Shown here: positions 6,607 through 15,636 of the stretch, in pieces
How positions within the stretch are numbered: the first letter of the stretch is position 1
Layout of the letters: every line of letters begins with the position of its first letter
Origin: JANQIO01 sp043585095
GTDB lineage: Bacteria > Pseudomonadota > Gammaproteobacteria > Pseudomonadales > Halieaceae
Length of the DNA: 64,000 bases
NCBI GenBank assembly: GCA_043585095.1
Contig: CP121321.1
Location: 1,984,001 to 2,048,000, forward strand
Direction of reading: 5' to 3'
Translations under genes and position numbers: made by a program
The notes under the pieces: model-generated
Told to the model about the DNA's origin: nothing
The model's database searches: none
The model's input: only the letters and a program-made list of their open reading frames with translations

Positions 6607-7776
6607 ATGAACGACGCAAAAAATCTGGATATCGTTATCTATGGTGCAACCGGCTTTACCGGCCGTCTGGTTGCCGAATACCTTGTCGCAAAGGCAGGCC
6701 ACGGCTTGCGCTGGGCCATGGCTGGACGCAGTGCGGACAAACTTATAAGCGTGCGCGATGAGATCGGCGCAGCGACAGATACACCGCTTGTTGTCGCGGA
6801 CGCAGGCGACCCAGAGTCGCTCCGCGCGATGGTCGCCAGCGCACGCTGCATCATCAGCACGGTTGGACCCTATCAGCTCTACGGATCAGATTTGGTCGCC
6901 GCCTGCGCTGAACTCGGCACCGATTATGTCGACCTGTCCGGCGAGCCGATTTGGATGCATGAAATGATTGCGGCCCATCAGGATGCGGCAGCGGCCAGCG
7001 GCGCACGCATTGTCCATAGCTGTGGCTTTGACTCTATACCCTTTGATCTTGGCGTCCTGTTTTTACAGGACGCGGCAATCAAACAACATGGGGGGCCCTG
7101 CCCGCGCGTGCGCGGTCGCGTGCGCGCAATGAACGGTGAGTTCTCCGGCGGCACCGCGGCCTCTTTGAATGCCACCATGGATGCCATAAAGGCGAAGCCG
7201 GAACTGTTCAGCGTACTCATTAATCCCTTCTGCCTCGCCGACGGATTTGAAGGTCCAGAGCAACCTGCCGACAACAAGCCCTATGAAGATGAAAGACTGG
7301 GCCAATGGGTTGCGCCGTTTATTATGGCGACAATCAATACCAAGAACGTGCATCGCTCCAACGCCCTGATGGAGCACCGCTACGGCACCGATTTTCGGTA
7401 CGACGAAATGATGCTTGCAGGAGCCGGGGAACAGGGTAAAGCAGTTGCTGAGATGATTGCCTCTGCCAACCCCCTGGGTGGAGACGATGCGCCAGCGCCC
7501 GGCGAAGGCCCCTCCAGAGAGTCCCGTGAGGCGGGTAACTATGACGTGCTATTTGTGGGCACCACCGCCGGTGGCAACGACATTCGCGCTGCGGTCACCG
7601 GGGACATGGACCCGGGTTACGGCTCCACGTCAAAAATGCTTACTGAGAGCGCGGTGTGCCTGTTGGAAGATTGCGCCGACCTCCCCGGCGGCATCTATAC
7701 ACCCGCACCAGCGATGGGACACAAACTGATTGAGCGCCTGGTTAGCCACGCGGGCCTTACATTCGAACTGGAGTAA
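6607..7776 (+). CDS. Saccharopine dehydrogenase-like oxidoreductase (trans-acting enoyl reductase type)
   Basis: 389 residues from the ATG at 6607 (MNDAKNLDIVIYGATGFTGR); longer starts lack a ribosome site and add sequence unlike the family. The N-terminal Rossmann fold has IYGATGFTG, AMAGRSADKL and VVADAGDP, followed by IISTVGPYQLYGSDLVAACA, YVDLSGE and HSCGFDSIPFDLGVL, all standard for the saccharopine dehydrogenase NAD(P)-binding family that includes mycobacterial trans-acting enoyl reductases. The substrate is unknown; probably lipid or acyl. The downstream GST starts 3 bp after the stop, so the two form an operon. Confidence 0.8.
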   Translation: MNDAKNLDIVIYGATGFTGRLVAEYLVAKAGHGLRWAMAGRSADKLISVRDEIGAATDTPLVVADAGDPESLRAMVASARCIISTVGPYQLYGSDLVAACAELGTDYVDLSGEPIWMHEMIAAHQDAAAASGARIVHSCGFDSIPFDLGVLFLQDAAIKQHGGPCPRVRGRVRAMNGEFSGGTAASLNATMDAIKAKPELFSVLINPFCLADGFEGPEQPADNKPYEDERLGQWVAPFIMATINTKNVHRSNALMEHRYGTDFRYDEMMLAGAGEQGKAVAEMIASANPLGGDDAPAPGEGPSRESREAGNYDVLFVGTTAGGNDIRAAVTGDMDPGYGSTSKMLTESAVCLLEDCADLPGGIYTPAPAMGHKLIERLVSHAGLTFELE

Positions 7777-7779
7777 AAA

Positions 7780-8427
7780 ATGATCAAAGTCTATGGCGTT
7801 CACGGCTCCCCTTTTGTTCGCAAGGTTTTAGTCGCTCTGGATCTCAAAGGACTTGAGTACGAGATCGTGCCGCAGATGCCCTTCTCCGGCGATAAAGCAT
7901 TTCTTGAAATAAACCCCTTGGGCAAAGTCCCGGCACTGACTGATGGGGACCTGACGCTTAGCGACTCCAAAGTGATTTGCCGGTATTTAGAGAACGCCTA
8001 TCCGCAACCCGCCTTGTACCCTGCCGGCCTCGCCGATCGGGCGATGGCAGACTGGTACGACGAATTATGCAGCGGACATGTGGCCGAACTGGCCGCGGGC
8101 ATCTTCTTTCAGCGCTTTATGCGGCCATTCGCCTTCAAGCAAGAACCCGACGAAGAGCTGGTGGCCAAAATTATTGATAAGCGTCTGCCGCCCATGCTCG
8201 ACTATCTGGAAAGCCAGCTTCCGTCTGAAGGGTTTATATTCGGTGATTTCAGCATCACGGACGTGGCTATCGTCAGCGCCTTTATCAATGCGGGCTACGC
8301 AGGTTACCAAGTCGACTCAAGCCGCTGGCCGGCTATGGCGGGATTGATTGAACGTGTCAAAGCCCAGCCTCGGGTAAGCGCGATCCTTGCCGAGGAAGCC
8401 AAGATGCTGGGGCTTAACGCCGCCTAG
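7780..8427 (+). CDS. Glutathione S-transferase family protein
   Basis: 215 residues. The N-terminal thioredoxin-like domain starts IKVYGVHGSPFVRKVLVALD, with Ser10 as the likely catalytic residue, and has the cis-Pro/glutathione-binding segment GKVPALTDGDLTLSDSKVIC. The C-terminal helical domain carries FIFGDFSITDVAI (the GST motif around the N-capping box). It probably conjugates or reduces electrophilic substrates with glutathione. It is translated directly after the oxidoreductase gene and its 3' end faces the alkylsulfatase gene. Confidence 0.9.
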   Translation: MIKVYGVHGSPFVRKVLVALDLKGLEYEIVPQMPFSGDKAFLEINPLGKVPALTDGDLTLSDSKVICRYLENAYPQPALYPAGLADRAMADWYDELCSGHVAELAAGIFFQRFMRPFAFKQEPDEELVAKIIDKRLPPMLDYLESQLPSEGFIFGDFSITDVAIVSAFINAGYAGYQVDSSRWPAMAGLIERVKAQPRVSAILAEEAKMLGLNAA

Positions 8428-8449
8428 CCGCCTCAAGCATCGATTCCGG

Positions 8450-10444
8450 TCAGGGCGTGACGATGTCAAACACATCGTCGGCCGGGTCCAGCAGCGCAAA
8501 GAAACGCAACAGATCGATGCCCGAACCTTCCAGGCTGACATCATCGGAGAACACGGTTTCCCGGATACCGGCCTGACCCATAATCATCTTGATGAAAAGC
8601 TCGTGGGTAATGCTGATAGTTGCATTGGCATCCACGGCGGGATTGTTCATCCGGTGGTGCAAAACCGCGTTCTCCAGCTCCAGCGTGTGCGTCTCGTTTT
8701 TGTCGGTAAACACGAAGTTAAATGCGAAAGTCTTGCCCTCGGCTTTCGGGCCGTTGAGCATCACCGACATCACCCGCATAAACTCCGCGATCGGTGTTTG
8801 ACGGAGTACGCCGCCAGCATTGGCGATACCAATCCCCTGAGCCGGCGGACCCTGCCGTAGCTCCAGGGCACCGCTGAGATAAACGTCGCGCCAGGGCCCT
8901 GACTCGGATTGATAGGCAAGCTGGTCGTAGCTGGCGGCCAGCAGTTCCTTGGCCACACCGTTGTCTGGCTCGGCAAACACCAGCCGGTTGAGCAGCTCAG
9001 CCGACCAACGATATTCGCCTGCATCGTAAGCTGCCTGTGCATTCGCTATCATCGCCTGGGCACCGCCCATGGCCGCGACGTAGCGCGGCGCCGTTAGCGA
9101 GGCTGGCAGCGGATCAAGATGCGCAGGGTTGCCGTCGTACCAGCCGAAATACCGCTGATACACGGCGCGAGAATTATGCTTCACCGTGCCGTAATAACCC
9201 CGGTTCGGAAAACTCTCGCGCAAAGACTTGGGCATGGTCATGCTATCGGCGATTTCATCCGCGGTATAACCCTGAGCGGCTAAACGCAGCGTTTGATCGT
9301 GTATGTACCGATAGGTATCACGCTGCTTTTTCATGAAGGCCACTATGTCGGCCTGCCCCCAGAGCGGCCAGTGATGGCTGGCAAAGTACACGTCAGCGTC
9401 GGGGAACAAGGCCATCGCCTCATCGATGTAGCTGCTCCACTTCAGCGCATCGCGCACCTTTGCGCCCCGCAGCGTGTAAAGGTTGTGCATATTGCGAGAC
9501 AGCACTTCCGCACCGCAGAAAGCCTTTAATTCAGGCAAGTAGAATGTCAGCTCGGCCGGCGCCTCAGAGCCCGCGGCATTTTGAAAGGTGAAGGCGACGC
9601 CATCAATGGTGCGCGTTTCACCGGTGCGCTCGATAACATGGTCCGGCGCGGCGATGGTTGGGCTGCCGAAAGCGGGACTTTTACCCAGCCCCGTATCCAC
9701 ATGTCCTCGCGCAGAGCGCTCTAGCTGGCTGCCATACATGAACATGGCACGGCGACTCATGGTGCTGCCTGCAAGCACGTTTTCACTGGTCGCTTCTTCC
9801 ATAAAGCCTATCGGCGCGTAAATCTCGGTACTACCGTCGGCCTCCAGAACCGACGCAACCCCGCCAAAGTGGTCGATGTGTGAGTGGGTGATAATAACGG
9901 CGCTAACCGGTCGCTCGTCCAAATGCTCCATAGCGAACTGTAGCGCCACCTTTGCCGTCTCTTTTGTTGTCAGCGGGTCCACCACAATCCAGCCGCGATC
10001 TCCCTCAATGATGCTCATATTGGAAAGATCAAAACCGCGCAGCTGGTAAACGCCCTCGGTGACTTCAAACAGGCCGTGTATATTGTTGAGCTGCGCCTGA
10101 CGCCACAGGCTTGGATTCACCGACGCCGGCGCGTCACCTTCTATAAACCCATAATCCTCGCTGTTCCAGATCATTTCCCCGCTGGCCATGGTCACGCGTA
10201 GCGGATTTGCACTGGCAATCAGCCCGCGCCTGGCGTCCTCAAAATCCCGTTGATCGTCTATCGCCAGTGCTTCGGCAAACCCTGCATTGGCGCGGACGGT
10301 GCTTTGGCTAGGAGCAGCATTACCCTGACTGCCGGTGCTGCCCTCAGCGGGAAGCTTCGCGTCCTGACATGCAGCCAAGCAGAGGAAGATAAGTGCAAAA
10401 AGCACTACCCGTTTTGGAAAAGCAGGTTGCGTCGACGCAATCAT
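8450..10444 (-). CDS. Alkyl sulfatase-like metallo-beta-lactamase lipoprotein (SdsA1/BDS1 family)
   Basis: 664 residues with a lipoprotein signal (FALIFLCLAAC, lipobox Cys about 26), so it is probably anchored in the cell envelope. The metallo-beta-lactamase domain contains THSHIDHFGGVASVLEADGS (zinc ligands), later FYLPELKAFCGAEVL and FASHHWPLWG. It is followed by the helical dimerisation domain (ARQ/YQRYFGWYDGNPAHLDPLP) and a C-terminal SCP2-like domain (residues about 540-664). The family cleaves primary alkyl sulfates such as SDS to alcohol and sulfate. It is divergent from another metallohydrolase at 10769. The exact substrate is not determinable. Confidence 0.9.
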   Translation of the reverse strand: MIASTQPAFPKRVVLFALIFLCLAACQDAKLPAEGSTGSQGNAAPSQSTVRANAGFAEALAIDDQRDFEDARRGLIASANPLRVTMASGEMIWNSEDYGFIEGDAPASVNPSLWRQAQLNNIHGLFEVTEGVYQLRGFDLSNMSIIEGDRGWIVVDPLTTKETAKVALQFAMEHLDERPVSAVIITHSHIDHFGGVASVLEADGSTEIYAPIGFMEEATSENVLAGSTMSRRAMFMYGSQLERSARGHVDTGLGKSPAFGSPTIAAPDHVIERTGETRTIDGVAFTFQNAAGSEAPAELTFYLPELKAFCGAEVLSRNMHNLYTLRGAKVRDALKWSSYIDEAMALFPDADVYFASHHWPLWGQADIVAFMKKQRDTYRYIHDQTLRLAAQGYTADEIADSMTMPKSLRESFPNRGYYGTVKHNSRAVYQRYFGWYDGNPAHLDPLPASLTAPRYVAAMGGAQAMIANAQAAYDAGEYRWSAELLNRLVFAEPDNGVAKELLAASYDQLAYQSESGPWRDVYLSGALELRQGPPAQGIGIANAGGVLRQTPIAEFMRVMSVMLNGPKAEGKTFAFNFVFTDKNETHTLELENAVLHHRMNNPAVDANATISITHELFIKMIMGQAGIRETVFSDDVSLEGSGIDLLRFFALLDPADDVFDIVTP

Positions 10445-10768
10445 GGCGTGGAACTCCTCGTCGTTGTCCGACGGTTTATTGTTATTGAATTCTCAGGATA
10501 CTAGCGCAACGAATGGCGTGGGCAAAAGTGTCGATCTGTGGTGCAGCGCGAGAACTATCTTGAGGTTTGGGGACCTGCACGCGATTAGGGACCGGCTGCT
10601 TCTTTATACTTGCCGGGACCTTTGACCCGGAGCTTTCTGAGCATTCACCCTGTCCATAGTTGTCACTTTCTATCCACTTGGTGTTATGCCAGCATCAGTG
10701 CCATTACAGAAAAACAACGTGAGACCCATCCCCGTTTCACTTGCCGGCCGTCGCATGGGAGAAGCTCA
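10445..10768. other. Intergenic region between divergent metallohydrolase genes
   Basis: 324 bp with no supported gene. A short hairpin CCGGG/CCCGG lies near 10614-10632. I see no convincing promoter or operator; the ribosome site GGGAG precedes the ATG at 10769. Confidence 0.4.
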
Positions 10769-11839
10769 ATGAAAAAAATACTTCTTGGCACAGGTGCCCT
10801 ACTGCTGGTCTTTCTTATGGTCTATAGCCAAAGAGCGAACATCGCGGCGCGGGTGTTGGAGAAAGGCATGGCTGCGCAATTAGGCTTTGATCGTATTGCC
10901 ACTCTAGAAGACGGCCTGCACGTCATACTTTGCGGCGCCGGCGGCCCACTGCCTGCTCCCAATGCATCTGGACCCTGCGTAGCCATCATTGCTGGCACAC
11001 AGCTTCTCGTAGTGGATGCTGGTACCGACGGCGTTCGCAACCTTGCCCGCATGGGGTATGCAGTGGGCGATATCGAGAGTGTATTGCTTACGCATTACCA
11101 CTCCGATCACATCGACGGACTCGGCGAGCTAGGCACTCTGCGTTGGGCTGGTGGAGACAACACATTGCCGCTGCCGGTCTATGGCCCAACAGGGGTTGAA
11201 CGCGTTGTGGAAGGTTTCAACATTGCTTACGCACAAGACAGTCAATTCCGTCATGCCCACCACGGAGATGCAGTTGCGCCTTTGAGCGGCGCCGGTCTGA
11301 CCGCGCGGCCTTTCCAAATGCCGGAGATGGGCGCGCTAACGGTGGTATACGAATCTGGCGAACTGCGCGTCACCGCGCTGGCGGTTGACCACACGCCGGT
11401 GGCACCCGCCGTGGGCTATCGTTTCGACTATAAAGGGCGATCTGCACTGATTACCGGCGACACCGTTAAACACGACAACATCGAACGATTTGCGCAAGGC
11501 GTTGATCTACTCGTGCACGAAGCACTGGCGCCTAACCTGGTCAGCATGATGCATGAGGCAGCTGTTAAAAACGGTAACTCCATCCTGGCCAGGATCACCA
11601 CTGACATCCTGGACTACCACGCTAGCCCAATGGATGCAGCTCAGACCGCGCGCGATGCCCGAGTAGGTCACTTGTTGTATTACCACATCGTGCCACCGCT
11701 GATCGTGCCCGGGCAAAAAGCCCTGTTTTTGAACGGAGCTGACGACGTATTCCCCGATTACACTATCGGCAAAGACGGCGTGGAGTTTTCGCTACCGGCG
11801 GGCAGTCAGGAAATTGTGCTTAGCCGCAGCAACCTGTAA
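10769..11839 (+). CDS. Metallo-beta-lactamase fold hydrolase (RNase Z/arylsulfatase-like), membrane anchored
   Basis: 356 residues from the ATG at 10769 (MKKILLGTGALLLVFLMVYS), chosen because GGGAG precedes it and it gives an N-terminal signal/anchor helix. Motifs of the RNase Z-like branch: GAGGPLPAPNASGPCVAI, VDAGTDGVRNL, LLTHYHSDHIDGLGELGTLR (zinc site), VDHTPVAPAVGYRF and LITGDTVKHDNIERFAQGVD. This layout is common in secreted or periplasmic hydrolases annotated as MBL or arylsulfatase-like. The substrate is unknown. It is divergent from the alkylsulfatase lipoprotein, so related sulfate-ester or ester chemistry is possible. Confidence 0.8.
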   Translation: MKKILLGTGALLLVFLMVYSQRANIAARVLEKGMAAQLGFDRIATLEDGLHVILCGAGGPLPAPNASGPCVAIIAGTQLLVVDAGTDGVRNLARMGYAVGDIESVLLTHYHSDHIDGLGELGTLRWAGGDNTLPLPVYGPTGVERVVEGFNIAYAQDSQFRHAHHGDAVAPLSGAGLTARPFQMPEMGALTVVYESGELRVTALAVDHTPVAPAVGYRFDYKGRSALITGDTVKHDNIERFAQGVDLLVHEALAPNLVSMMHEAAVKNGNSILARITTDILDYHASPMDAAQTARDARVGHLLYYHIVPPLIVPGQKALFLNGADDVFPDYTIGKDGVEFSLPAGSQEIVLSRSNL

Positions 11840-11875
11840 GTCGATACGACCGGTCCGGCGCTTCGATATCAGCCG

Positions 11876-11914
11876 CGCTAACGCTTCTACCAGAATATGC
11901 ATCAGTCGTTAGCG
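11876..11914. terminator. Inverted repeat between convergent genes
   Basis: CGCTAACG (11876-11883) and CGTTAGCG (11907-11914) form a perfect 8-bp stem with a 23-base loop between the convergent hydrolase and thioredoxin-fold genes. No T-run on either side, so only a possible bidirectional terminator. Confidence 0.35.
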
Positions 11915-11948
11915 GGCGCGAAAGTGAATACTTAAGACACGCGGGTTT

Positions 11949-13325
11949 CTAGCCCTGCCTTTGCTGCAATAAACGCTGAATCTCACGTGCAAACAGCCAC
12001 AGTCTGTCTTGCCCCCACAGTGCCAACACAGGGTTGCCAGACTCATCGAGCAATCGGAAGCTAGGCACGCCCCACAAACCCGCCTCATACATCGCTTGCC
12101 GGTTGGCTTCCAGAATCTCTTGCCAGCCGTCACGTCCTAACTGCTCGCGCGCATCCGTCCAACTGAGGCCGGCCATTTCGACGACGCGACGCAGGCCGTT
12201 TTCCGTATTGGTATTCACCCCTTCCGCAAACGCGCAACGCAAAAAACTGCTGAACAGCGCGACCTCTTTCCCCTGCTCAAGCGCCCAGAGGTATAGGGAG
12301 TAGCAACGCCTGACGGGCTCACCGATGGGGTCAGCAATCCTGCCAAAGGCAACCCCGGCGGCTCGAGCTTCGCGCGCGGCGTCTGAAAAAATGTAAAAGC
12401 CTTTCTCTCGTGTAGCAGGCACACCTCGCATAACCATCGGCAGCACCGGGCGCAGAGATAGCTTTACGCCAGTATCGCGTGCGAGGGCGACCGCCCTGTC
12501 AAAGACCACAGCGGTGTAGGGGCTGCGCAAGGAGGCAAAAAGCTCAAGCGTGAGCGTACCGCTGTCCCGCAGCGCAGTCGTTTCAACAGTGGGTCTAGGC
12601 GCAAGCAGGGCATGCTCAGGCGCTCGATCCGCACCCAGATCAGCAAGGCGCTGCTCCAGATGGTAGAGCCGATCCACTCCCCAATACCACTCGCCCGCGA
12701 AGTGAAACATCGCTGCAGAATAGTGCCCCAATTCGGCACGTCGCTGCACACCCTTTTCAATATAGGCTTCAACAGCAGCGTCTGTCTCTGTTGGCAGGCC
12801 GTCAGTGAGCGCCGCCAATGCCTCACCGTCGTTCGACCACAGCGCCTGCCCAAGCGATGCTGCCAAATCAATGAAGCCCTGCGTATCTTGCGCGGACAGT
12901 ATCGACTCGACTACCGCTACGAGCTTAGGATCCGGCGCCGTCGGTGCTATAGGAAAGCGCAAACCATAGTACGGCGCAATGTGCACCGAATCATATTGCG
13001 ACAGCCTGGCCAGCAGCTCGGGTTCTGGACTATTGGCACCCCGGGAATCGCGTACCAGATGACAGACAACCGTAACGTCATAGCGCTCTAGCAAGGCGTC
13101 TAAAAGTTGTACCGCCAAATGACTGTAGCCGTCATCGACCTGATGGAAGTATTCGACGATGTGCTTGCCACCGTCCCGGCGCCGATGCTTCTCAGCCGTC
13201 TTGCGTCGACGCTGCAGGCGAGATTCACTGGCTAGCGATGTCAGCAACTTTGACGTCACCCAGCGTCGCAGTCGGGACGGATCCATCGTGGCCACACCGC
13301 CCTGCTCTTTGAATTCTTCGCTCAC
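11949..13325 (-). CDS. Tandem thioredoxin-fold (DsbA / 2-hydroxychromene-2-carboxylate isomerase-like) protein
   Basis: 458 residues with two DsbA-superfamily (GST-kappa/HCCA isomerase-like) halves. The first (about 55-230) begins IVEYFHQVDDGYSHLAVQLL; the second (about 245-455) begins LTLELFASLRSPYTAVVFDR and ends with AGLWGVPSFRL, the cis-Pro segment of HCCA isomerases. No CxxC is present in either half, so oxidoreductase activity by the classical mechanism is unlikely. The basic N-terminus (SRLQRRRKTAEKHRRRDGGK) has no signal peptide. It follows the DUF1214-like gene by 62 bp and is probably co-transcribed. Substrate unknown. Confidence 0.7.
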   Translation of the reverse strand: MSEEFKEQGGVATMDPSRLRRWVTSKLLTSLASESRLQRRRKTAEKHRRRDGGKHIVEYFHQVDDGYSHLAVQLLDALLERYDVTVVCHLVRDSRGANSPEPELLARLSQYDSVHIAPYYGLRFPIAPTAPDPKLVAVVESILSAQDTQGFIDLAASLGQALWSNDGEALAALTDGLPTETDAAVEAYIEKGVQRRAELGHYSAAMFHFAGEWYWGVDRLYHLEQRLADLGADRAPEHALLAPRPTVETTALRDSGTLTLELFASLRSPYTAVVFDRAVALARDTGVKLSLRPVLPMVMRGVPATREKGFYIFSDAAREARAAGVAFGRIADPIGEPVRRCYSLYLWALEQGKEVALFSSFLRCAFAEGVNTNTENGLRRVVEMAGLSWTDAREQLGRDGWQEILEANRQAMYEAGLWGVPSFRLLDESGNPVLALWGQDRLWLFAREIQRLLQQRQG

Positions 13326-13387
13326 TTGGCGACCCCATTTAGCCCGGTAGAAGAAAGGCTTCCATCATCAACACAATGAAGACAGCG

Positions 13388-14779
13388 TTAAAACACCCTG
13401 AACCGCTTTTGCACGTGCCGTTGGCGAACCGCAATTGCCTCGCGCCGCTCGGCTGCAGTGAGTATGGGCTGATCGTGCGGAAACTGCGCGCCAATCTCAT
13501 CAAAGGCAATTTTTTTGGCGCTGATCTTAGGCCACTGGTCTTTCGGGGGCAGTTCACTGTAGGCCCAGCGATGTGACAGATAGCCTTTCGGCAAGCCGGT
13601 GGTATCCAGCCAGTTCTGCACGCCGGGGTCGCGATGCGCCACAACCCACCGCTGCACACCGTCCTCGCCCATAAACATTTGAAATCCGTTGAGGCTGCTC
13701 TGGTGATTCGCGTAGTCGGGTGATTCGCCCCAGAGGTTTCCCAGGTGGAAACTGGTGTAGACCGGGTCACCGCTGTAGCGCGCCTCAACATACAGCGCTT
13801 CGTCTTCGGCAAGATCAAACAGGCCGCCTGCGTAGATATTGGTACTCATACCCCCACCGGTGTCGCTGGAAGCCGCGTTGGGCGTGTTGTATGCATTCAC
13901 CGGCATAAAATAAGGGCTGTTATTGACGTTCTCATGGCTGCCGTTGCAGTTGAGCACCACATCGTAGAACTGCAGCCAGAACCGCATTTGGCCTTCGATG
14001 ATATTGCCCATACGCTGCAGCTGCCCCGCAACCTTCTGTGGCGTCAATGGCTGCGCGTGCTGCCCCGCTGTGTCCAGCGGCATAATGGTCAATGCAACGG
14101 GTTCCTCGTATTCCCAGTCGTAGAACAATTGCCGGCCACTGATGTAAGACGCATAGCGCTGCTCCTCGTCGGGGTTATCGTCCCGTGGCGGCTTCTCGGT
14201 GCAGATGAAATGGCCGTCGTAACCGGGCGGCCGACTGGGGCCCAGGACCAGCTCGAACTCGCCCGCCGCCCCCAACTCAATGGCCGAGGAGTCTAGCGTG
14301 CCAAAGCCCGTTCTGCTGCCAGGCACCAACTCCATCAAGTTACCAGAGTCACCTGCCAGCCCGCCGTCGCTGGTTTCAAAAATCAAATATTGCGGTGCAA
14401 CGGGCTGCTCCTGCAGCCGGGGTACGCCGCGCCAGTGTCGAGCGTCGCAAACGCTGGCACTAATCCGATAATGCTTGCGGCCATCGATCGGCGCGTAAAA
14501 GTAAATGGCGTCGGCATTGTCGATAGTGGCTTTGTTAAAAACAGACAGTGCGTTGCGAAAGGCAGGGAAATCCGGGTCTTCATAAAAAGCGCGCTCTATG
14601 CCGTGATGCAGGTAGCCAGCGAGATAGCGATAGCCCTCTGCAAGCACACGCTGGGTTGCTGGCGGCGCAAACTGGTCCGGACTGTCAATGATATCTCGCG
14701 CCGCCTCAAGGCTTTTCATCATGCCGTCGAAGGCCTCGCGCAGTTGCTGCTTTGCGCCGTCAGTATCGTCTAGAGACAT
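13388..14779 (-). CDS. DUF1214-like protein of unknown function
   Basis: 463 residues without signal peptide or membrane segment. Visible features: helical N-terminus (AFDGMMKSLEAARDIIDSPD, GYRYLAGYLHHGIERAFYED), a Trp/Tyr-rich middle, and a C-terminal block with MNTNIYAGGLFDL-like MSTNIYAGGLFDLAEDEAL, YTSFHLGNLWGES and the phrase DPGVQNWLDTTGLPKGYLSH, which I associate with DUF1214-type proteins. Such proteins occur in lipid- and steroid-degrading bacteria but have no proven reaction. It is upstream of, and probably co-transcribed with, the tandem thioredoxin-fold protein. Family assignment is tentative. Confidence 0.5.
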   Translation of the reverse strand: MSLDDTDGAKQQLREAFDGMMKSLEAARDIIDSPDQFAPPATQRVLAEGYRYLAGYLHHGIERAFYEDPDFPAFRNALSVFNKATIDNADAIYFYAPIDGRKHYRISASVCDARHWRGVPRLQEQPVAPQYLIFETSDGGLAGDSGNLMELVPGSRTGFGTLDSSAIELGAAGEFELVLGPSRPPGYDGHFICTEKPPRDDNPDEEQRYASYISGRQLFYDWEYEEPVALTIMPLDTAGQHAQPLTPQKVAGQLQRMGNIIEGQMRFWLQFYDVVLNCNGSHENVNNSPYFMPVNAYNTPNAASSDTGGGMSTNIYAGGLFDLAEDEALYVEARYSGDPVYTSFHLGNLWGESPDYANHQSSLNGFQMFMGEDGVQRWVVAHRDPGVQNWLDTTGLPKGYLSHRWAYSELPPKDQWPKISAKKIAFDEIGAQFPHDQPILTAAERREAIAVRQRHVQKRFRVF

Positions 14780-15167
14780 GTCACTGTAACTCCTGTATTT
14801 CTTATTCTGTGTTTATTGTGTTCTCTGCTGTGATGCCCGGTTAGCCCGGCACTAGTTAGCCGGAGACCAAGAGCATGGTCGCGACCTGGCAGCGCTAGTG
14901 CGATGGCGCCAATCAATCACTCTCTGGTGTCTTTGACTGTACGCTGCATAAAAGGCGGGCCAAAATAGGCTAGCCAATTGATTTAGACCGCGCCGGGATA
15001 TTTTTAATGCATCTCTCCACCGGCCCGCTGCGACGACCTGAACGTACTTATGCTGAACTGCACACTATAGATTCTATTCAGACTTTCTCCCCGGCTTTCC
15101 CAGAATACCGACCCGTGGGTTACTATTCACCCACACGACGATATGACACTGCAAAAGGGATTCAACT
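14780..15167. other. Intergenic region between divergent genes
   Basis: 388 bp between the DUF1214-like gene (minus) and the TerB-like gene (plus). No coding region, RNA or clear operator seen. It should hold both promoters. An AAAAGGGATT preceding the ATG at 15168 is the likely ribosome site. Confidence 0.4.
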
Positions 15168-15593
15168 ATGGCACTCGCTGATCTATTAAATGTTGGCAAG
15201 TTATTTGGCGGAGAGCGGACTGAACCAGGCCCTGAGGTGTACCGCGAGCTGCTGGTCATGGTGCTGGCCCGCGCCACCGACGTCGACGCTTACACGGATG
15301 CAGCAGAGGTCGAGACCGTCCAAAAAGTCGTGAAGGAGTATCTGGATGAAGACATTAGCAGTGCTGATATTCGCATTGCCTCTAAGTCCAAGCTCTTTGA
15401 GACGGCCCCCCTTGAAAAATATGTCACCCGAATCGGGCCTAAGCTATCCATGGACCAACGCCTGCATCTAATGCAGGCTTTGATTGACGTGCTTAACGCA
15501 GACGAAAAAGTTGCTCACGCGGAAGCGGGTTACTTCAATATGATCTGCGAGGCACTCAAGCTTACTTACGCCGATGTCGCAGGACTAAGCTGA
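15168..15593 (+). CDS. TerB-like (tellurite resistance/DjlA N-terminal type) protein
   Basis: 141 residues, all helical, resembling the TerB fold: VYRELLVMVLARATDVDAYT, VQKVVKEYLDEDISSADIRI, MDQRLHLMQALIDVLNADEK and AEAGYFNMICEALKLTY. The acidic helix pair with conserved Asp/Glu (VDAYTDAAE, LNADEKVAHAE) is where TerB binds divalent metal. No signal peptide, so cytoplasmic. It lies 43 bp upstream of rimO on the same strand. Role unknown; proteins of this type act in stress and envelope sensing. Confidence 0.75.
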   Translation: MALADLLNVGKLFGGERTEPGPEVYRELLVMVLARATDVDAYTDAAEVETVQKVVKEYLDEDISSADIRIASKSKLFETAPLEKYVTRIGPKLSMDQRLHLMQALIDVLNADEKVAHAEAGYFNMICEALKLTYADVAGLS

Positions 15594-15636
15594 GCCCTTT
15601 CGACCCCTACCGCGTCCGTCAACACAGGCTCACGCC

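Noticed and set aside
15001..15066. tRNA or small RNA in the 14.8-15.2 kb gap
   Set aside because: No cloverleaf or CCA end, and no convincing promoter-terminator pair.
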